Virus record (IMG/VR): IMGVR_UViG_3300047550_002977
Coordinates: 1-31,241 of that record
Source of the DNA: a virus
Reading direction: 5' to 3' (one strand)
DNA length: 31,241 nt
Shown here: positions 1-6,321 of the stretch, in pieces
Layout: every line of letters starts with the position of its first letter
How positions within the stretch are numbered: position 1 is the stretch's first letter
Position numbers and translations under genes: made by a program
Notes under the pieces: generated by a model
What the model was told of the DNA's origin: nothing
The model's database searches: none
Seen by the model: only the letters and a program-made list of their open reading frames with translations

Positions 1-563
1 CCAGTTTTTAAATACTCCAACATTTGTGGTAGTTTAGTATCACTAACTGATGGAAGAGTAGTTATTTGCGAATGAGTGATTGATGAACTTTCCCCATCAT
101 CATCATTTTCACTATTTATAAATAGAATGCTTGTCAGAGCATATCTACGGAGATATGTTAATCCTCCTCCTGCATTTTGTAGAGCATTAGTATTACTTCC
201 CGACATTGCTTGAAATGTCATTTTAGAAGCAATGAATTCACCGGATTCATGGGTTAGAATAGTGATTAATTCATTTCCTGCTAAATGCTGATGGATTAGA
301 ATGCCACAATTACATAGAATTGGTTTTACTTTTGAGATGATTTCATCAAGAGTAGTATATGCTCTTGTGCGATTAGCAGTCACCGGAACTACCTTATCTT
401 TCTTGATTGACAAATCTGATGAATGAAATTTAATTAATGCCTTATTGATTTGCCTTGTTGTTGTTGATGTCCAAAATGAATCGGTATAGTAAACTGATTC
501 AATCTTTGGATAATTGTCACTACTCTCTTGAGTAGATTCAAATAGCTTTTTAGTTGCGCTCAT
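1..563 (-). CDS. ERF-family single-strand annealing recombinase (3' end cut by window edge)
   Basis: This frame is open from an ATG at 563 to the window edge (187 codons visible) and I translated it by hand. It carries the ERF hallmark: a glycine triplet followed by LTYLRRYAL at about residues 132-143, then an acidic DDDG at 154-157. The N-terminal part has the INKAL and TTLDEIISKVKPIL segments expected of ERF proteins. ERF proteins (P22 Erf is the type example) anneal complementary single strands and act in phage recombination, genome circularisation or repair. The gene starts 14 bases after the helix-turn-helix gene, behind the shared AAACACAATG leader seen for several neighbours. The C-terminal region lies outside the window, so its length and any DNA-binding tail cannot be judged. 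Confidence 0.88.
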   Translation of the reverse strand, partial: MSATKKLFESTQESSDNYPKIESVYYTDSFWTSTTTRQINKALIKFHSSDLSIKKDKVVPVTANRTRAYTTLDEIISKVKPILCNCGILIHQHLAGNELITILTHESGEFIASKMTFQAMSGSNTNALQNAGGGLTYLRRYALTSILFINSENDDDGESSSITHSQITTLPSVSDTKLPQMLEYLKT

Positions 564-576
564 TGTGTTTGTTTGT

Positions 577-831
577 TTATTGGTTTTGGTTTAGTCTATT
601 GTTACGTTCTAATCTTTGCTTATCAATTATGCGTTTAAGTTCAATCAATCTCTCTTCTCTTTGATTGATAATCTTCTTGGCATAAGAGATAATTACCTCT
701 CCAGTATCAGTTTTCAATTCACCTTTTAATGCTGAATGTACTGATTGTTTTGATACTCCAAGTTCGTTAGCTATTCGGGTGACATCCCCAAATTGCAATT
801 CTTTGCGAATTAATCTTAAATCATTGTTCAT
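577..831 (-). CDS. Small helix-turn-helix DNA-binding protein
   Basis: An 84-residue protein with a helix-turn-helix at about residues 17-35 (VTRIANELGVSKQSVHSAL), followed by a long charged, probably helical C-terminal segment rich in R, E and K. Such proteins usually bind an operator as dimers. The likely role is transcriptional control of this part of the phage genome, but the target is not shown. Its start overlaps the end of the upstream 78-residue gene by 11 bases, and its stop falls within the leader of the ERF gene, so the three are probably co-transcribed. It could also be a replication or partition accessory factor. The HTH call is solid, the regulatory role inferred. Confidence 0.72.
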   Translation of the reverse strand: MNNDLRLIRKELQFGDVTRIANELGVSKQSVHSALKGELKTDTGEVIISYAKKIINQREERLIELKRIIDKQRLERNNRLNQNQ

Positions 832-1057
832 TTTTTATTGGTTTAGCTGTTATATACCATTGATTGAATTCATCTAACCATTTTAAGTTATGGTCACTCC
901 ATCCACCATCTTGATAAATCTCAATAAGAAATTTGTTTAGATATATGGCAGTTTTGATGTCACCTTCTTTCTGCATTTTATTACGGAGTGCAATAACAAA
1001 TCCGGTTAGTTTAGATGCTATCTCACATCCATGATAAGGTTTATAGTAATCTTTCAT
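821..1057 (-). CDS. Hypothetical protein, 78 aa
   Basis: I do not recognise this protein. It is a small soluble polypeptide with several aromatic residues (WSDHNLKWLDEFNQWY near the C terminus) and no membrane segment or obvious motif. It overlaps the upstream 63-residue gene by 4 bases (ATGA) and the downstream HTH gene by 11 bases. That translational coupling is the main reason to treat it as real. Its neighbours (DNA methyltransferase, HTH protein, ERF) suggest a role in DNA metabolism, but this is only context. Confidence 0.6.
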   Translation of the reverse strand: MKDYYKPYHGCEIASKLTGFVIALRNKMQKEGDIKTAIYLNKFLIEIYQDGGWSDHNLKWLDEFNQWYITAKPIKNEQ

Positions 1058-1245
1058 AATGCTACTACTATATAATCAATGATTAAACTATCTTCTTGAT
1101 AGACATCATGCACATATGCATCCAATTCTTCATCATAATAATGCTCACCTTGTGAGTAGCAAGTGATTCCAGTTTGTGGACAAATCCATTCTATTATTTC
1201 TTGATTTGCTTGGAAAGTGATTGTTCCGGTTACTTTGTTCATCAT
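1054..1245 (-). CDS. Hypothetical protein, 63 aa, behind repeated leader
   Basis: A 63-residue acidic protein, not recognised. It has two cysteines in an IEWICPQTGITCY context and an acidic middle (YYDEELDAY). Two ATGs stand side by side at 1245 and 1242; the first is directly preceded by the A-rich leader ending in AAACACA, so I use it. The gene is preceded by a 38-bp leader that is repeated exactly upstream of the 2224-2496 gene. It ends in a 4-base overlap with the 78-residue gene downstream. Confidence 0.6.
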   Translation of the reverse strand: MMNKVTGTITFQANQEIIEWICPQTGITCYSQGEHYYDEELDAYVHDVYQEDSLIIDYIVVAL

Positions 1246-1280
1246 TGTGTTTGTGTTTTGTGAGTTAGTATTAGTTAGTT
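1243..1280 (-). repeat. 38-bp leader repeat, copy 1
   Basis: Read on the plus strand from the ATG complement at 1243, 38 bases are identical to 2494-2531. On the minus strand this is an A/C-rich untranslated leader ending in AAACACAATG. It covers the start codon and about 35 bases upstream. It probably acts in translation initiation or mRNA control. Confidence 0.85.
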
Positions 1281-1293
1281 ATAAGCAAGCTTG

Positions 1294-2160
1294 CTACGTT
1301 TCTGCTTCGTTTGAAAATTCCGTTTCAAAAGAATTAAAAAAAAGCCCAAAGCACTCTTTAAGACGAGTTTCGATAATCTTACAATATTCTTCTGAAATTT
1401 CACTACCTATGTATTTTCTGTTGTTTAAAATAGCCATTTTAGCTGTTGTTCCACTTCCCATAAAGCAATCATAAATCAAATCATTTTTATTACTCCAACT
1501 TAAAATATGGTCGTTTGCTAATTGTTCTGGGAATATTGCAGGATGTTGAAAAGCAATTTTATCCTTTGTGCTATTTTGATTTCCTGCTGGTATTTCCCAT
1601 ACATTTGATTTAACTCTTGTTTCATCTTGCCTTGCTTTTTCCATTCTTAAAAAAGCATTTGTTCCATCAATTCTTTTTAAACTTCCATCAATTTGCCTTT
1701 CACCTCCAATACCAGTTTTGTTTTTTTGCCTTTTTAAAGTTCCTTCTGTTTTCATTTGCCTAAGTAAATTAATAGTTTTGGGTTTACCTTTACTAAAAAC
1801 AAACATATACTCAAAGTCTTGGTAATATCTAACTACATCAGGAAATGCACAAGTTCTTTTATAAATCATTGTATCATGCAAATTAAATCCTGCTTTTTCT
1901 ACAAATAAAATTGCTGTTTTAAAACTCGTTAGTGTTTCGCAATAGTTTATAGTTTTGTCATTTACTACCCAAACAACTATTCCACCTTCTTTAGTTACTC
2001 TGTAAAGTTCTTTTGCTATTTCTTCTATTGGCAAAGTAAATCCTTTATATGTTCTAATATCATCATAAGGTGGTGAGGTAATTGTTAAGTCAATGAAATT
2101 ATCAGGCATTTTAGACATTGTATCAAGGCAATTTTCGTTATATATTTTATTTATTTCCAT
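1294..2160 (-). CDS. DNA methyltransferase, N6-adenine/N4-cytosine type (orphan)
   Basis: A 288-residue SAM-dependent DNA methyltransferase. Catalytic motif IV TSPPY is at residues 28-32 and the SAM-binding motif DCFMGSGTTA at 231-240, preceded by HPAIFPEQLANDHI (motif X region) and followed by IGSEI. This order (motif IV before motif I) is the beta class, Pfam N6_N4_Mtase. TSPPY is common among N4-cytosine enzymes, but the sequence alone does not settle the modified base. No restriction endonuclease is adjacent, so the likely role is protecting phage DNA from host restriction or epigenetic control. The start at 2160 is preceded by the AAAACACAATG leader and a 12-bp hairpin. The target site is unknown. 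Confidence 0.9.
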   Translation of the reverse strand: MEINKIYNENCLDTMSKMPDNFIDLTITSPPYDDIRTYKGFTLPIEEIAKELYRVTKEGGIVVWVVNDKTINYCETLTSFKTAILFVEKAGFNLHDTMIYKRTCAFPDVVRYYQDFEYMFVFSKGKPKTINLLRQMKTEGTLKRQKNKTGIGGERQIDGSLKRIDGTNAFLRMEKARQDETRVKSNVWEIPAGNQNSTKDKIAFQHPAIFPEQLANDHILSWSNKNDLIYDCFMGSGTTAKMAILNNRKYIGSEISEEYCKIIETRLKECFGLFFNSFETEFSNEAET

Positions 2161-2184
2161 TGTGTTTTAGTTAGTGTTTTAGAT

Positions 2185-2212
2185 AGGCAGTAGCTGTTAT
2201 CAGCTACTGCCT
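2185..2212 (-). promoter_or_regulatory. Perfect 12-bp stem-loop in the methyltransferase leader
   Basis: AGGCAGTAGCTG at 2185-2196 and its exact complement at 2201-2212 enclose a four-base loop (TTAT). It lies between the stop of the upstream 90-residue gene and the methyltransferase start, 25 bases before the ATG. There is no U-run on either side, so it does not look like a simple intrinsic terminator. An mRNA processing, stability or translational control element is more likely. Confidence 0.6.
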
Positions 2213-2223
2213 TGTTAGATTCG

Positions 2224-2496
2224 TTAGCTGATTCGGTAAATGACTCCTTTGTCAATGTTTTCGTTATCACGATTGTAATACATCAGCATCATTGCACCTA
2301 CTTTAAGGTCAAGAATTGCATCAATCATATCTTGACAAGCATACTTCCATTCGTATAAATTATCATCAGATTCATCATTATATATTGCATAATAAAATTC
2401 GTACAAATAAACTGGTTTATGTACTTGTACATTTAATCCATCAAAGTAAGAAATGCAGTAAGACCTTGTGCTGTTTGTGAATGCTTGGTTTTCCAT
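2224..2496 (-). CDS. Hypothetical protein, 90 aa
   Basis: Not recognised. The protein is rich in aromatic and acidic residues (YLYEFYYAIYNDESDDNLYEW), soluble and without motifs. The frame stays open upstream to another ATG at 2565, but the ATG at 2496 is immediately preceded by the 38-bp leader also found before the 63-residue gene. The upstream extension would be low-complexity T/N/Q sequence encoded by that leader, so I place the start at 2496. It ends just before the hairpin that precedes the methyltransferase gene. Confidence 0.58.
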   Translation of the reverse strand: MENQAFTNSTRSYCISYFDGLNVQVHKPVYLYEFYYAIYNDESDDNLYEWKYACQDMIDAILDLKVGAMMLMYYNRDNENIDKGVIYRIS

Positions 2497-2531
2497 TGTG
2501 TTTGTGTTTTGTGAGTTAGTATTAGTTAGTT
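2494..2531 (-). repeat. 38-bp leader repeat, copy 2
   Basis: Identical over 38 bases to 1243-1280, including the start codon complement. It sits directly upstream of the 90-residue gene. Two exact copies 1.25 kb apart in front of unrelated genes suggest a conserved cis-acting leader rather than a coding repeat. Confidence 0.85.
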
Positions 2532-2546
2532 GTGTTTGCTTTGATT

Positions 2547-2741
2547 TTAATATCCTCGTTTGCATAATTGAGTAATTCTTCTCTCAAATCCTTTCTTGGT
2601 ATAGAACTTAATCTTATCCGTATTAACATACGTAATCATGTGTACATTATCTCTTGATATTGCGTACCAACCAGCTAATTCATTCTCCGCAGAATAAATA
2701 CCATTTTCATCTCTTTGTGCATCAATCTTATTGCTTTTCAT
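2547..2741 (-). CDS. Hypothetical protein, 64 aa
   Basis: An unrecognised small protein (ENELAGWYAISRDN in the middle, basic C terminus). The frame is open to ATGs at 2822, 2798 and 2771 as well. I choose 2741 because it carries the AAACACTATG context shared with neighbouring starts, and because a candidate promoter box at 2805-2812 would lie inside the longest version. The 2771 start (MSQNTT...) is the next best. It is probably the first gene of the unit running down to the ERF gene. Confidence 0.5.
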   Translation of the reverse strand: MKSNKIDAQRDENGIYSAENELAGWYAISRDNVHMITYVNTDKIKFYTKKGFERRITQLCKRGY

Positions 2742-2804
2742 AGTGTTTGAGTTAGTTGTATTTTGTGACATCTTTATAAGGTTACCTTCCGGCTTTTGCA
2801 TACG

Positions 2805-2838
2805 CAAAGGTATATATTTCACATTACTAATTGACCAA
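2805..2838 (-). promoter_or_regulatory. Candidate Bacteroidota-type promoter
   Basis: On the minus strand the sequence TACCTTTG (plus 2805-2812) matches the Bacteroides -7 consensus TAnnTTTG. A TTG (plus 2836-2838) lies 23 bases upstream as a possible -33 element, slightly longer than usual spacing. It sits upstream of the small-gene/methyltransferase/HTH/ERF unit, and inside a cluster of AAGGTnACC motifs. Prediction only. Confidence 0.42.
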
Positions 2839-2868
2839 GTAGTAAGGTGACCAGTAAAAAAATATGTA

Positions 2869-2885
2869 ACTGATTGATAATCAGT
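2869..2885 (-). terminator. Weak hairpin downstream of the phosphoesterase gene
   Basis: ACTGATT and AATCAGT form a 7-bp stem with a 3-base loop. On the minus strand the stem is followed, after six bases or so, by a run of seven T (plus 2856-2862). It lies 15 bases past the phosphoesterase stop codon. This is a plausible but weak intrinsic terminator separating two transcription units. Confidence 0.4.
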
Positions 2886-2899
2886 ACGATAATTTTGCC

Positions 2900-3913
2900 T
2901 TAAATAAGGTCACCGGAGATGATTTTATGGTTTTTTACCCTAAAATCCCCTTTATCATTAATCACTTCTACAATGGCAAAACCATTCACCCATTGATTCA
3001 CTCCATAGGTATAGTCAGCATCTAACTTGCATAAGCATCCAATTGACCAACATCCATGCATTACTCCATCCATTGACCTTGTAATGTATTCTTGTGATTG
3101 GTGCCAATGACCTAACATCAGATTGACTCCTGCTTTGTTGTAATAAGTACGAGCAATATTAACTACTCCCATTGATGTACGAATCTCATGTCCATGTATG
3201 ATATGCAGTTTACCAATTTTCACTCCTATGTTATCCTTGAGATAGACAATGTTTAATGCTTTCCAATCAATGATATGCTCAAAATCAAACATCCCATCAA
3301 ACATATATGCATGGTCACGTAACCATCTTTGCAATCTAATTTCATGGTTACCTTCCTTAAAATAGATTGTTGATTCCGGAAATCTTTGCTTTAATTGGTC
3401 AACAAAGAACTTAAATATTTGAATCTCATCTTTGATAGTAGGTTTTCTATGGTCTTTGCTGAACTTGCTCAAGTGATAAAAATCAAGTATATCTCCGTTT
3501 AGTAATATACCATCAACATTCTCTTTCTTACCTTCTCTTAAAGCAAGCATTAGACTGGTCTTGTCATGGTAAGGTATATGTATATCACTTAACACAAGTA
3601 ATTTTTTATGACTAACATCTTTCCATTTTAATTTAGAATTCTCTCCATCTTCTAATGTCATTATATATGTGGAGGAATCTTGTTCATCTATTTTATAATT
3701 CAATTGATTAATTACTTTACGAGCATCATAAACCATTTTATGGTCGGAAGCATCAAAATCACTTTTTAGATTCCGCTGAAACCATAAATTCAAATCTTGT
3801 TGATTGCAATTTGGATTGCTTGCTATGTAATCAACTAAATCATTAAAAAATAAATTATAGATTTTTGGTCTTCTATCATAATATATACAAATCTCTTTAT
3901 ACTCCTCTTTCAT
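2900..3913 (-). CDS. Calcineurin-like metallophosphoesterase
   Basis: A 337-residue protein with a roughly 120-residue N-terminal region of unknown role, followed by a metallophosphoesterase core. All canonical metal-binding motifs are visible in order: DIH in VLSDIHIPYHD, GD-x-x-D in LNGDILDFYHL, GNHE in FKEGNHEIRL, HGHE in IIHGHEIR and GHWH in MLGHWHQS. These coordinate a di-metal centre in enzymes that hydrolyse phosphomonoesters or diesters, including cyclic nucleotides, nucleic-acid ends and proteins; the substrate cannot be told from sequence. The start ATG overlaps the stop of the upstream gene (TAATG), so it is translationally coupled. It lies downstream of the lysis genes in a methyltransferase-containing group. 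Possible roles are DNA/RNA end processing or defeating a host nucleotide-signal defence, both inferred. Confidence 0.88.
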   Translation of the reverse strand: MKEEYKEICIYYDRRPKIYNLFFNDLVDYIASNPNCNQQDLNLWFQRNLKSDFDASDHKMVYDARKVINQLNYKIDEQDSSTYIMTLEDGENSKLKWKDVSHKKLLVLSDIHIPYHDKTSLMLALREGKKENVDGILLNGDILDFYHLSKFSKDHRKPTIKDEIQIFKFFVDQLKQRFPESTIYFKEGNHEIRLQRWLRDHAYMFDGMFDFEHIIDWKALNIVYLKDNIGVKIGKLHIIHGHEIRTSMGVVNIARTYYNKAGVNLMLGHWHQSQEYITRSMDGVMHGCWSIGCLCKLDADYTYGVNQWVNGFAIVEVINDKGDFRVKNHKIISGDLI

Positions 3914-4194
3914 TAATTTGCTCTGCTTAATGATACGAATGAACTTATTTGATTTTTATACCATCTTTCCCATAATTGAAAAATGATAAATACATTTTCA
4001 ATTGCGATAATTATATCTCCATCTTCTAAAATTATTTCAGTAGTATCTCTTTCATCTCCCTCTTGAATATAATATATATTTTCAAGGGGAATCATTGCTA
4101 TTGCTGTTTGTCGCTTTGCTTTTGATAGCAATATATCTTCCGATTCATCATCAGTTTTGATAATTCTTACTTTCAAGAATTGAGAGATTTCCAT
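3913..4194 (-). CDS. Hypothetical protein, 93 aa
   Basis: Not recognised. The sequence alternates hydrophobic and charged residues (KVRIIKTDDES, TEIILEDGDIIIAIENVFIIF), suggesting a small beta-rich fold. It ends in a basic/aromatic helix-like tail (LWERWYKNQ). It overlaps the upstream SAM methyltransferase-like gene by 22 bases and the downstream phosphoesterase by one base of TAATG, so the three are likely made together. No function is proposed. Confidence 0.58.
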   Translation of the reverse strand: MEISQFLKVRIIKTDDESEDILLSKAKRQTAIAMIPLENIYYIQEGDERDTTEIILEDGDIIIAIENVFIIFQLWERWYKNQISSFVSLSRAN

Positions 4195-4742
4195 TGTGGA
4201 TGATTAGGTATAATAAAGATACATCCCCTACTTGCTCCAGTAGCTTGAGAATTATACTCTATTTTATATCCATTGGGAAAAGCATTATCTACACTATTAT
4301 TGATATATGACCATTCATAACTGATATTATGATATTTATCATAACCAAATGGTTTATTAGGTACTTTAAAATCATGTATGGCAATAATGGGATATTTATT
4401 AGAATCGCCTATGATTTTAATTTCCTCCAATAATGGATTCTCGTACCAATGTGCATCAAGAAATACTAATGTATTACCAGTAGAATTTTCTAATGCATAA
4501 GGCAGGAAAGTTCTTGTATCTTCATTTTTATGAACTACATTCTCATATCCATAAAGTTCTGCTTTAGCTATATTATGGACTGCTTCATTAATCTCACAAG
4601 TAAATACATTGTCAAAGTTCAATGACATCCATTTGGTAGTATCAGCATAATATGTTCCAGTTTCAATAACTGATTTTATATTATACTTATTTTTTAATTC
4701 TATGAACTTTAATTCAAGGAAAGTATCATTGTTGAATGCCAT
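4173..4742 (-). CDS. Class I SAM-dependent methyltransferase-like protein
   Basis: A 189-residue protein with a motif I-like SAM site VIETGTYYADTT at about residues 25-36, an acidic position after the next strand (VFTCEIN), and LVFLDAHWYENPLLEEI at about 92-108. This combination fits small-molecule or sugar methyltransferases of the Methyltransf_24/CmcI-FkbM type rather than DNA methyltransferases, since no (D/N/S)PPY motif is present. Given the glycosyltransferases and GDP-fucose genes elsewhere in the window, O-methylation of a phage- or host-made glycan is a reasonable inference, but the substrate is not shown. It overlaps the small membrane protein gene upstream by 17 bases and the 93-residue gene downstream. 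Confidence 0.68.
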   Translation of the reverse strand: MAFNNDTFLELKFIELKNKYNIKSVIETGTYYADTTKWMSLNFDNVFTCEINEAVHNIAKAELYGYENVVHKNEDTRTFLPYALENSTGNTLVFLDAHWYENPLLEEIKIIGDSNKYPIIAIHDFKVPNKPFGYDKYHNISYEWSYINNSVDNAFPNGYKIEYNSQATGASRGCIFIIPNHPQWKSLNS

Positions 4743-4926
4743 TGTCAGAGAAGAAATTTGTCAAGAATTTACCTAATACTCCTCCAATCAAACAAAAGAT
4801 TGCAATGAATTTATCATCCATAACAATGTTATAAGTAGCAATCAATGAGCCGATAGATAATAGTGAGTCACCTAATGCTCTATAAAGTTTTGGAGTAGGA
4901 GTCCAATAATTTTTGAATTTGAACAT
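4726..4926 (-). CDS. Small two-TM membrane protein, possible holin or lysis accessory
   Basis: A 66-residue protein with two predicted membrane segments, about residues 16-35 and 40-59, and a short basic N terminus (MFKFKNYW). Size and topology match class II holins or similar small phage membrane proteins. It lies just past the terminator that follows the endolysin gene, so it may be made separately from the lysis cassette. Its leader is A-rich (nine A before CCATG) and shares the ACCAAAACCAAT string with the ERF gene leader. Another small membrane protein precedes the endolysin, so which is the true holin is open. Confidence 0.6.
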   Translation of the reverse strand: MFKFKNYWTPTPKLYRALGDSLLSIGSLIATYNIVMDDKFIAIFCLIGGVLGKFLTNFFSDNGIQQ

Positions 4927-4984
4927 GGTTTTTTTTTATTAGTATATTATATTTATGATTGGTTTTGGTTCACATTGTGTTTCT

Positions 4985-5022
4985 AAAAAGAGTAATCGGA
5001 TTATTCTGATTGCTCTTTTTTT
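4985..5022. terminator. Bidirectional intrinsic terminator after the endolysin gene
   Basis: AAAAAGAGTAATC at 4985-4997 pairs with GATTGCTCTTTTT at 5008-5020 (one non-Watson-Crick position), with a 10-base loop. The stem has A/T-runs at both ends, giving a U-run in either transcription direction. The stem includes the last codons and stop of the endolysin gene. It would end or attenuate late transcription coming from the structural and lysis genes. Confidence 0.82.
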
Positions 5023-5477
5023 ATTTGAAAATGCATTCCATCTACTCTTGTAGACCAATCAAATCCACAATCAACATATTTACGAGATACTTGTATGAAC
5101 TTATTTGTAAAAGGTTTTAATCCTTTTGCTATGCATTGCTCTCTTGTATAACCTAATGGGTTATGTGATGCATTTAAATCTATTGCCATTCCAAATGCAT
5201 GAATAGACAATGATTTTAATCCTCGTTTTTTACGCACATTCCAACATCCATCATATGTCATAATCTCATTATGCACTCCATTTTCTATGAGTGCAATAAA
5301 CCATTTTTCTACTATGGGTTGAAATTTTTTATGGATGTAAATTCTTTTTGGTAAACATTCTATACTCAAATGGATTAATGGAGATATATTCCAAATCATC
5401 ATGTTATTGATTTCCCATTTGATTGTATCAATTGATGGGTCACCATATAAATGGATTAATCTCTGACTATTTACCAT
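5001..5477 (-). CDS. Endolysin, M15-family peptidase
   Basis: A 158-residue protein with the M15 (VanY/L-alanoyl-D-glutamate or D-Ala-D-Ala peptidase) zinc site. SIHAFGMAID at 91-100 gives His93 and Asp100, and DGMHF at 146-150 gives the third ligand His149. The intervening GFDWSTRVD segment also fits. These enzymes cut peptide crosslinks of peptidoglycan. It is a single-domain enzyme without a signal peptide or wall-binding domain, typical of phages of Gram-negative-type hosts that rely on a holin. It overlaps the preceding small membrane protein gene by 11 bases, forming a holin-endolysin cassette, and its end lies in a terminator. Confidence 0.87.
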   Translation of the reverse strand: MVNSQRLIHLYGDPSIDTIKWEINNMMIWNISPLIHLSIECLPKRIYIHKKFQPIVEKWFIALIENGVHNEIMTYDGCWNVRKKRGLKSLSIHAFGMAIDLNASHNPLGYTREQCIAKGLKPFTNKFIQVSRKYVDCGFDWSTRVDGMHFQIKKEQSE

Positions 5478-5682
5478 TGATTTTTTTCCAAAATGATATG
5501 AATGAATTTTTGATTGGGTTACCGGTTAAAGTATCTACACCAACCATAATAGCAATAATATATGATGTTGTTTGTAGGTCTATATTACCAATCATTTCAG
5601 CTACATGAGCAATTGCAATGAATGTGCATGAGGATAAAAATCCGTGAATTGATGACATATCAACTTGATAGTTATTTTGCAT
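5467..5682 (-). CDS. Putative holin (two membrane segments)
   Basis: A 71-residue protein with two hydrophobic segments at about 12-32 and 38-55, a short polar turn (GNIDLQTT) between them, and a basic C terminus (KKINGK). This is the layout of class II/III phage holins, which open the inner membrane to release the endolysin. It directly precedes and overlaps the M15 endolysin gene by 11 bases. It starts after the hairpin that ends the structural block. A second in-frame Met at residue 9 could give a shorter form, as in dual-start holins, but I cannot show this is used. Confidence 0.7.
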   Translation of the reverse strand: MQNNYQVDMSSIHGFLSSCTFIAIAHVAEMIGNIDLQTTSYIIAIMVGVDTLTGNPIKNSFISFWKKINGK

Positions 5683-5701
5683 TTGCTTACGAATTTAAAG
5701 T

Positions 5702-5729
5702 AGAAAGGAGGATTTTACTCCTCCTTTCT
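5702..5729 (-). terminator. Strong GC-rich hairpin between structural and lysis genes
   Basis: AGAAAGGAGGA at 5702-5712 and its exact complement at 5719-5729 make an 11-bp stem with a 6-base loop. It lies between the stop of the last structural gene (5750) and the holin start (5682). The minus-strand tail is only moderately T-rich, so it may be a terminator, attenuator or mRNA 3'-end stabiliser. Confidence 0.6.
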
Positions 5730-5749
5730 TATAATTATTTGGTGAACTA

Positions 5750-6301
5750 TTATAGCTGGTTGATGTAACATTGATTGAAGATTCCAGCAGGAGTATCATA
5801 TGGTGTAGGCAAATCGGGATTCTGCCATTTTACCACTACTTCATATGTTAGAACTTCTTTCAGATTATCAGCTACTACCATTTTAGGAGAAATGGTTACC
5901 GGTTTTCCTGCTTCCCAAATCTTTGAACTTGTCCTAAACCAAATGGTATAGTCAGTAGATGATTTGATAGCATTATAGAAATCAGTATTCTCCGTAGTAT
6001 TTGGGTCTTTATAATTCAATGTATGAGTAATACCTCCATTGATTGTTTCAGCATCTCCAAATGCTACCAATTCTTCAACGGCAGAATCATAACTTCCGCT
6101 TGTTGCCCAAAGTACGATAATGTCTCCGCTTGCAAGACCAGCATTCCATTCAGTAGGATTACTTGGGTCAGTAAAAGAGAAATTATTTTTCACATAGGCA
6201 ATTGAACGTACTCTTGCAAATTCATATGTACTGCAAGGATTACATGAGTATGCTGGAATTTCTGCTCCTCCGCAATTACTCGCTGGATAATATATAGACA
6301 T
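5750..6301 (-). CDS. Probable major tail (tube) protein
   Basis: A 183-residue protein with no motif I can name, but with the composition of a virion protein: beta-rich, Gly/Ser/Thr/Asn-rich, few lysines. The N terminus has three close cysteines (SNCGGAEI, YSCNPC). It follows the connector and tail-completion candidates, where tailed phages normally place the tail terminator and tube. It has a strong A-rich leader (AAAAAAATAAAATG) like the capsid gene, consistent with high expression, and a hairpin follows it. It could instead be a decoration protein. The assignment rests mainly on position. Confidence 0.5.
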   Translation of the reverse strand: MSIYYPASNCGGAEIPAYSCNPCSTYEFARVRSIAYVKNNFSFTDPSNPTEWNAGLASGDIIVLWATSGSYDSAVEELVAFGDAETINGGITHTLNYKDPNTTENTDFYNAIKSSTDYTIWFRTSSKIWEAGKPVTISPKMVVADNLKEVLTYEVVVKWQNPDLPTPYDTPAGIFNQCYINQL

Positions 6302-6321
6302 TTTATTTTTTTATTTTAAGT

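Larger units (their letters stand above)
2778..2914. repeat. Three AAGGTnACC motifs around the candidate promoter
   Basis: AAGGTTACC at 2778-2786, AAGGTGACC at 2844-2852 and AAGGTCACC at 2906-2914. All are in the same orientation, about 62-66 bases apart. GGTnACC is a small dyad, as expected of a protein-binding half-site pair. They bracket the candidate promoter at 2805-2838 and could be operators. Single GGTnACC sites also occur elsewhere in the window, so the evidence is the clustering. Confidence 0.35.

Noticed and set aside
1284-1295. 12-base perfect palindrome AGCAAGCTTGCT at the methyltransferase stop
   Set aside because: Too short and without a loop or U-run to act as a hairpin; may be a protein site but nothing supports it.
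2497-2565. N-terminal extension of the 90-residue gene to 2565
   Set aside because: It would translate the duplicated leader into low-complexity T/N/Q sequence; the ATG at 2496 has the shared start context.
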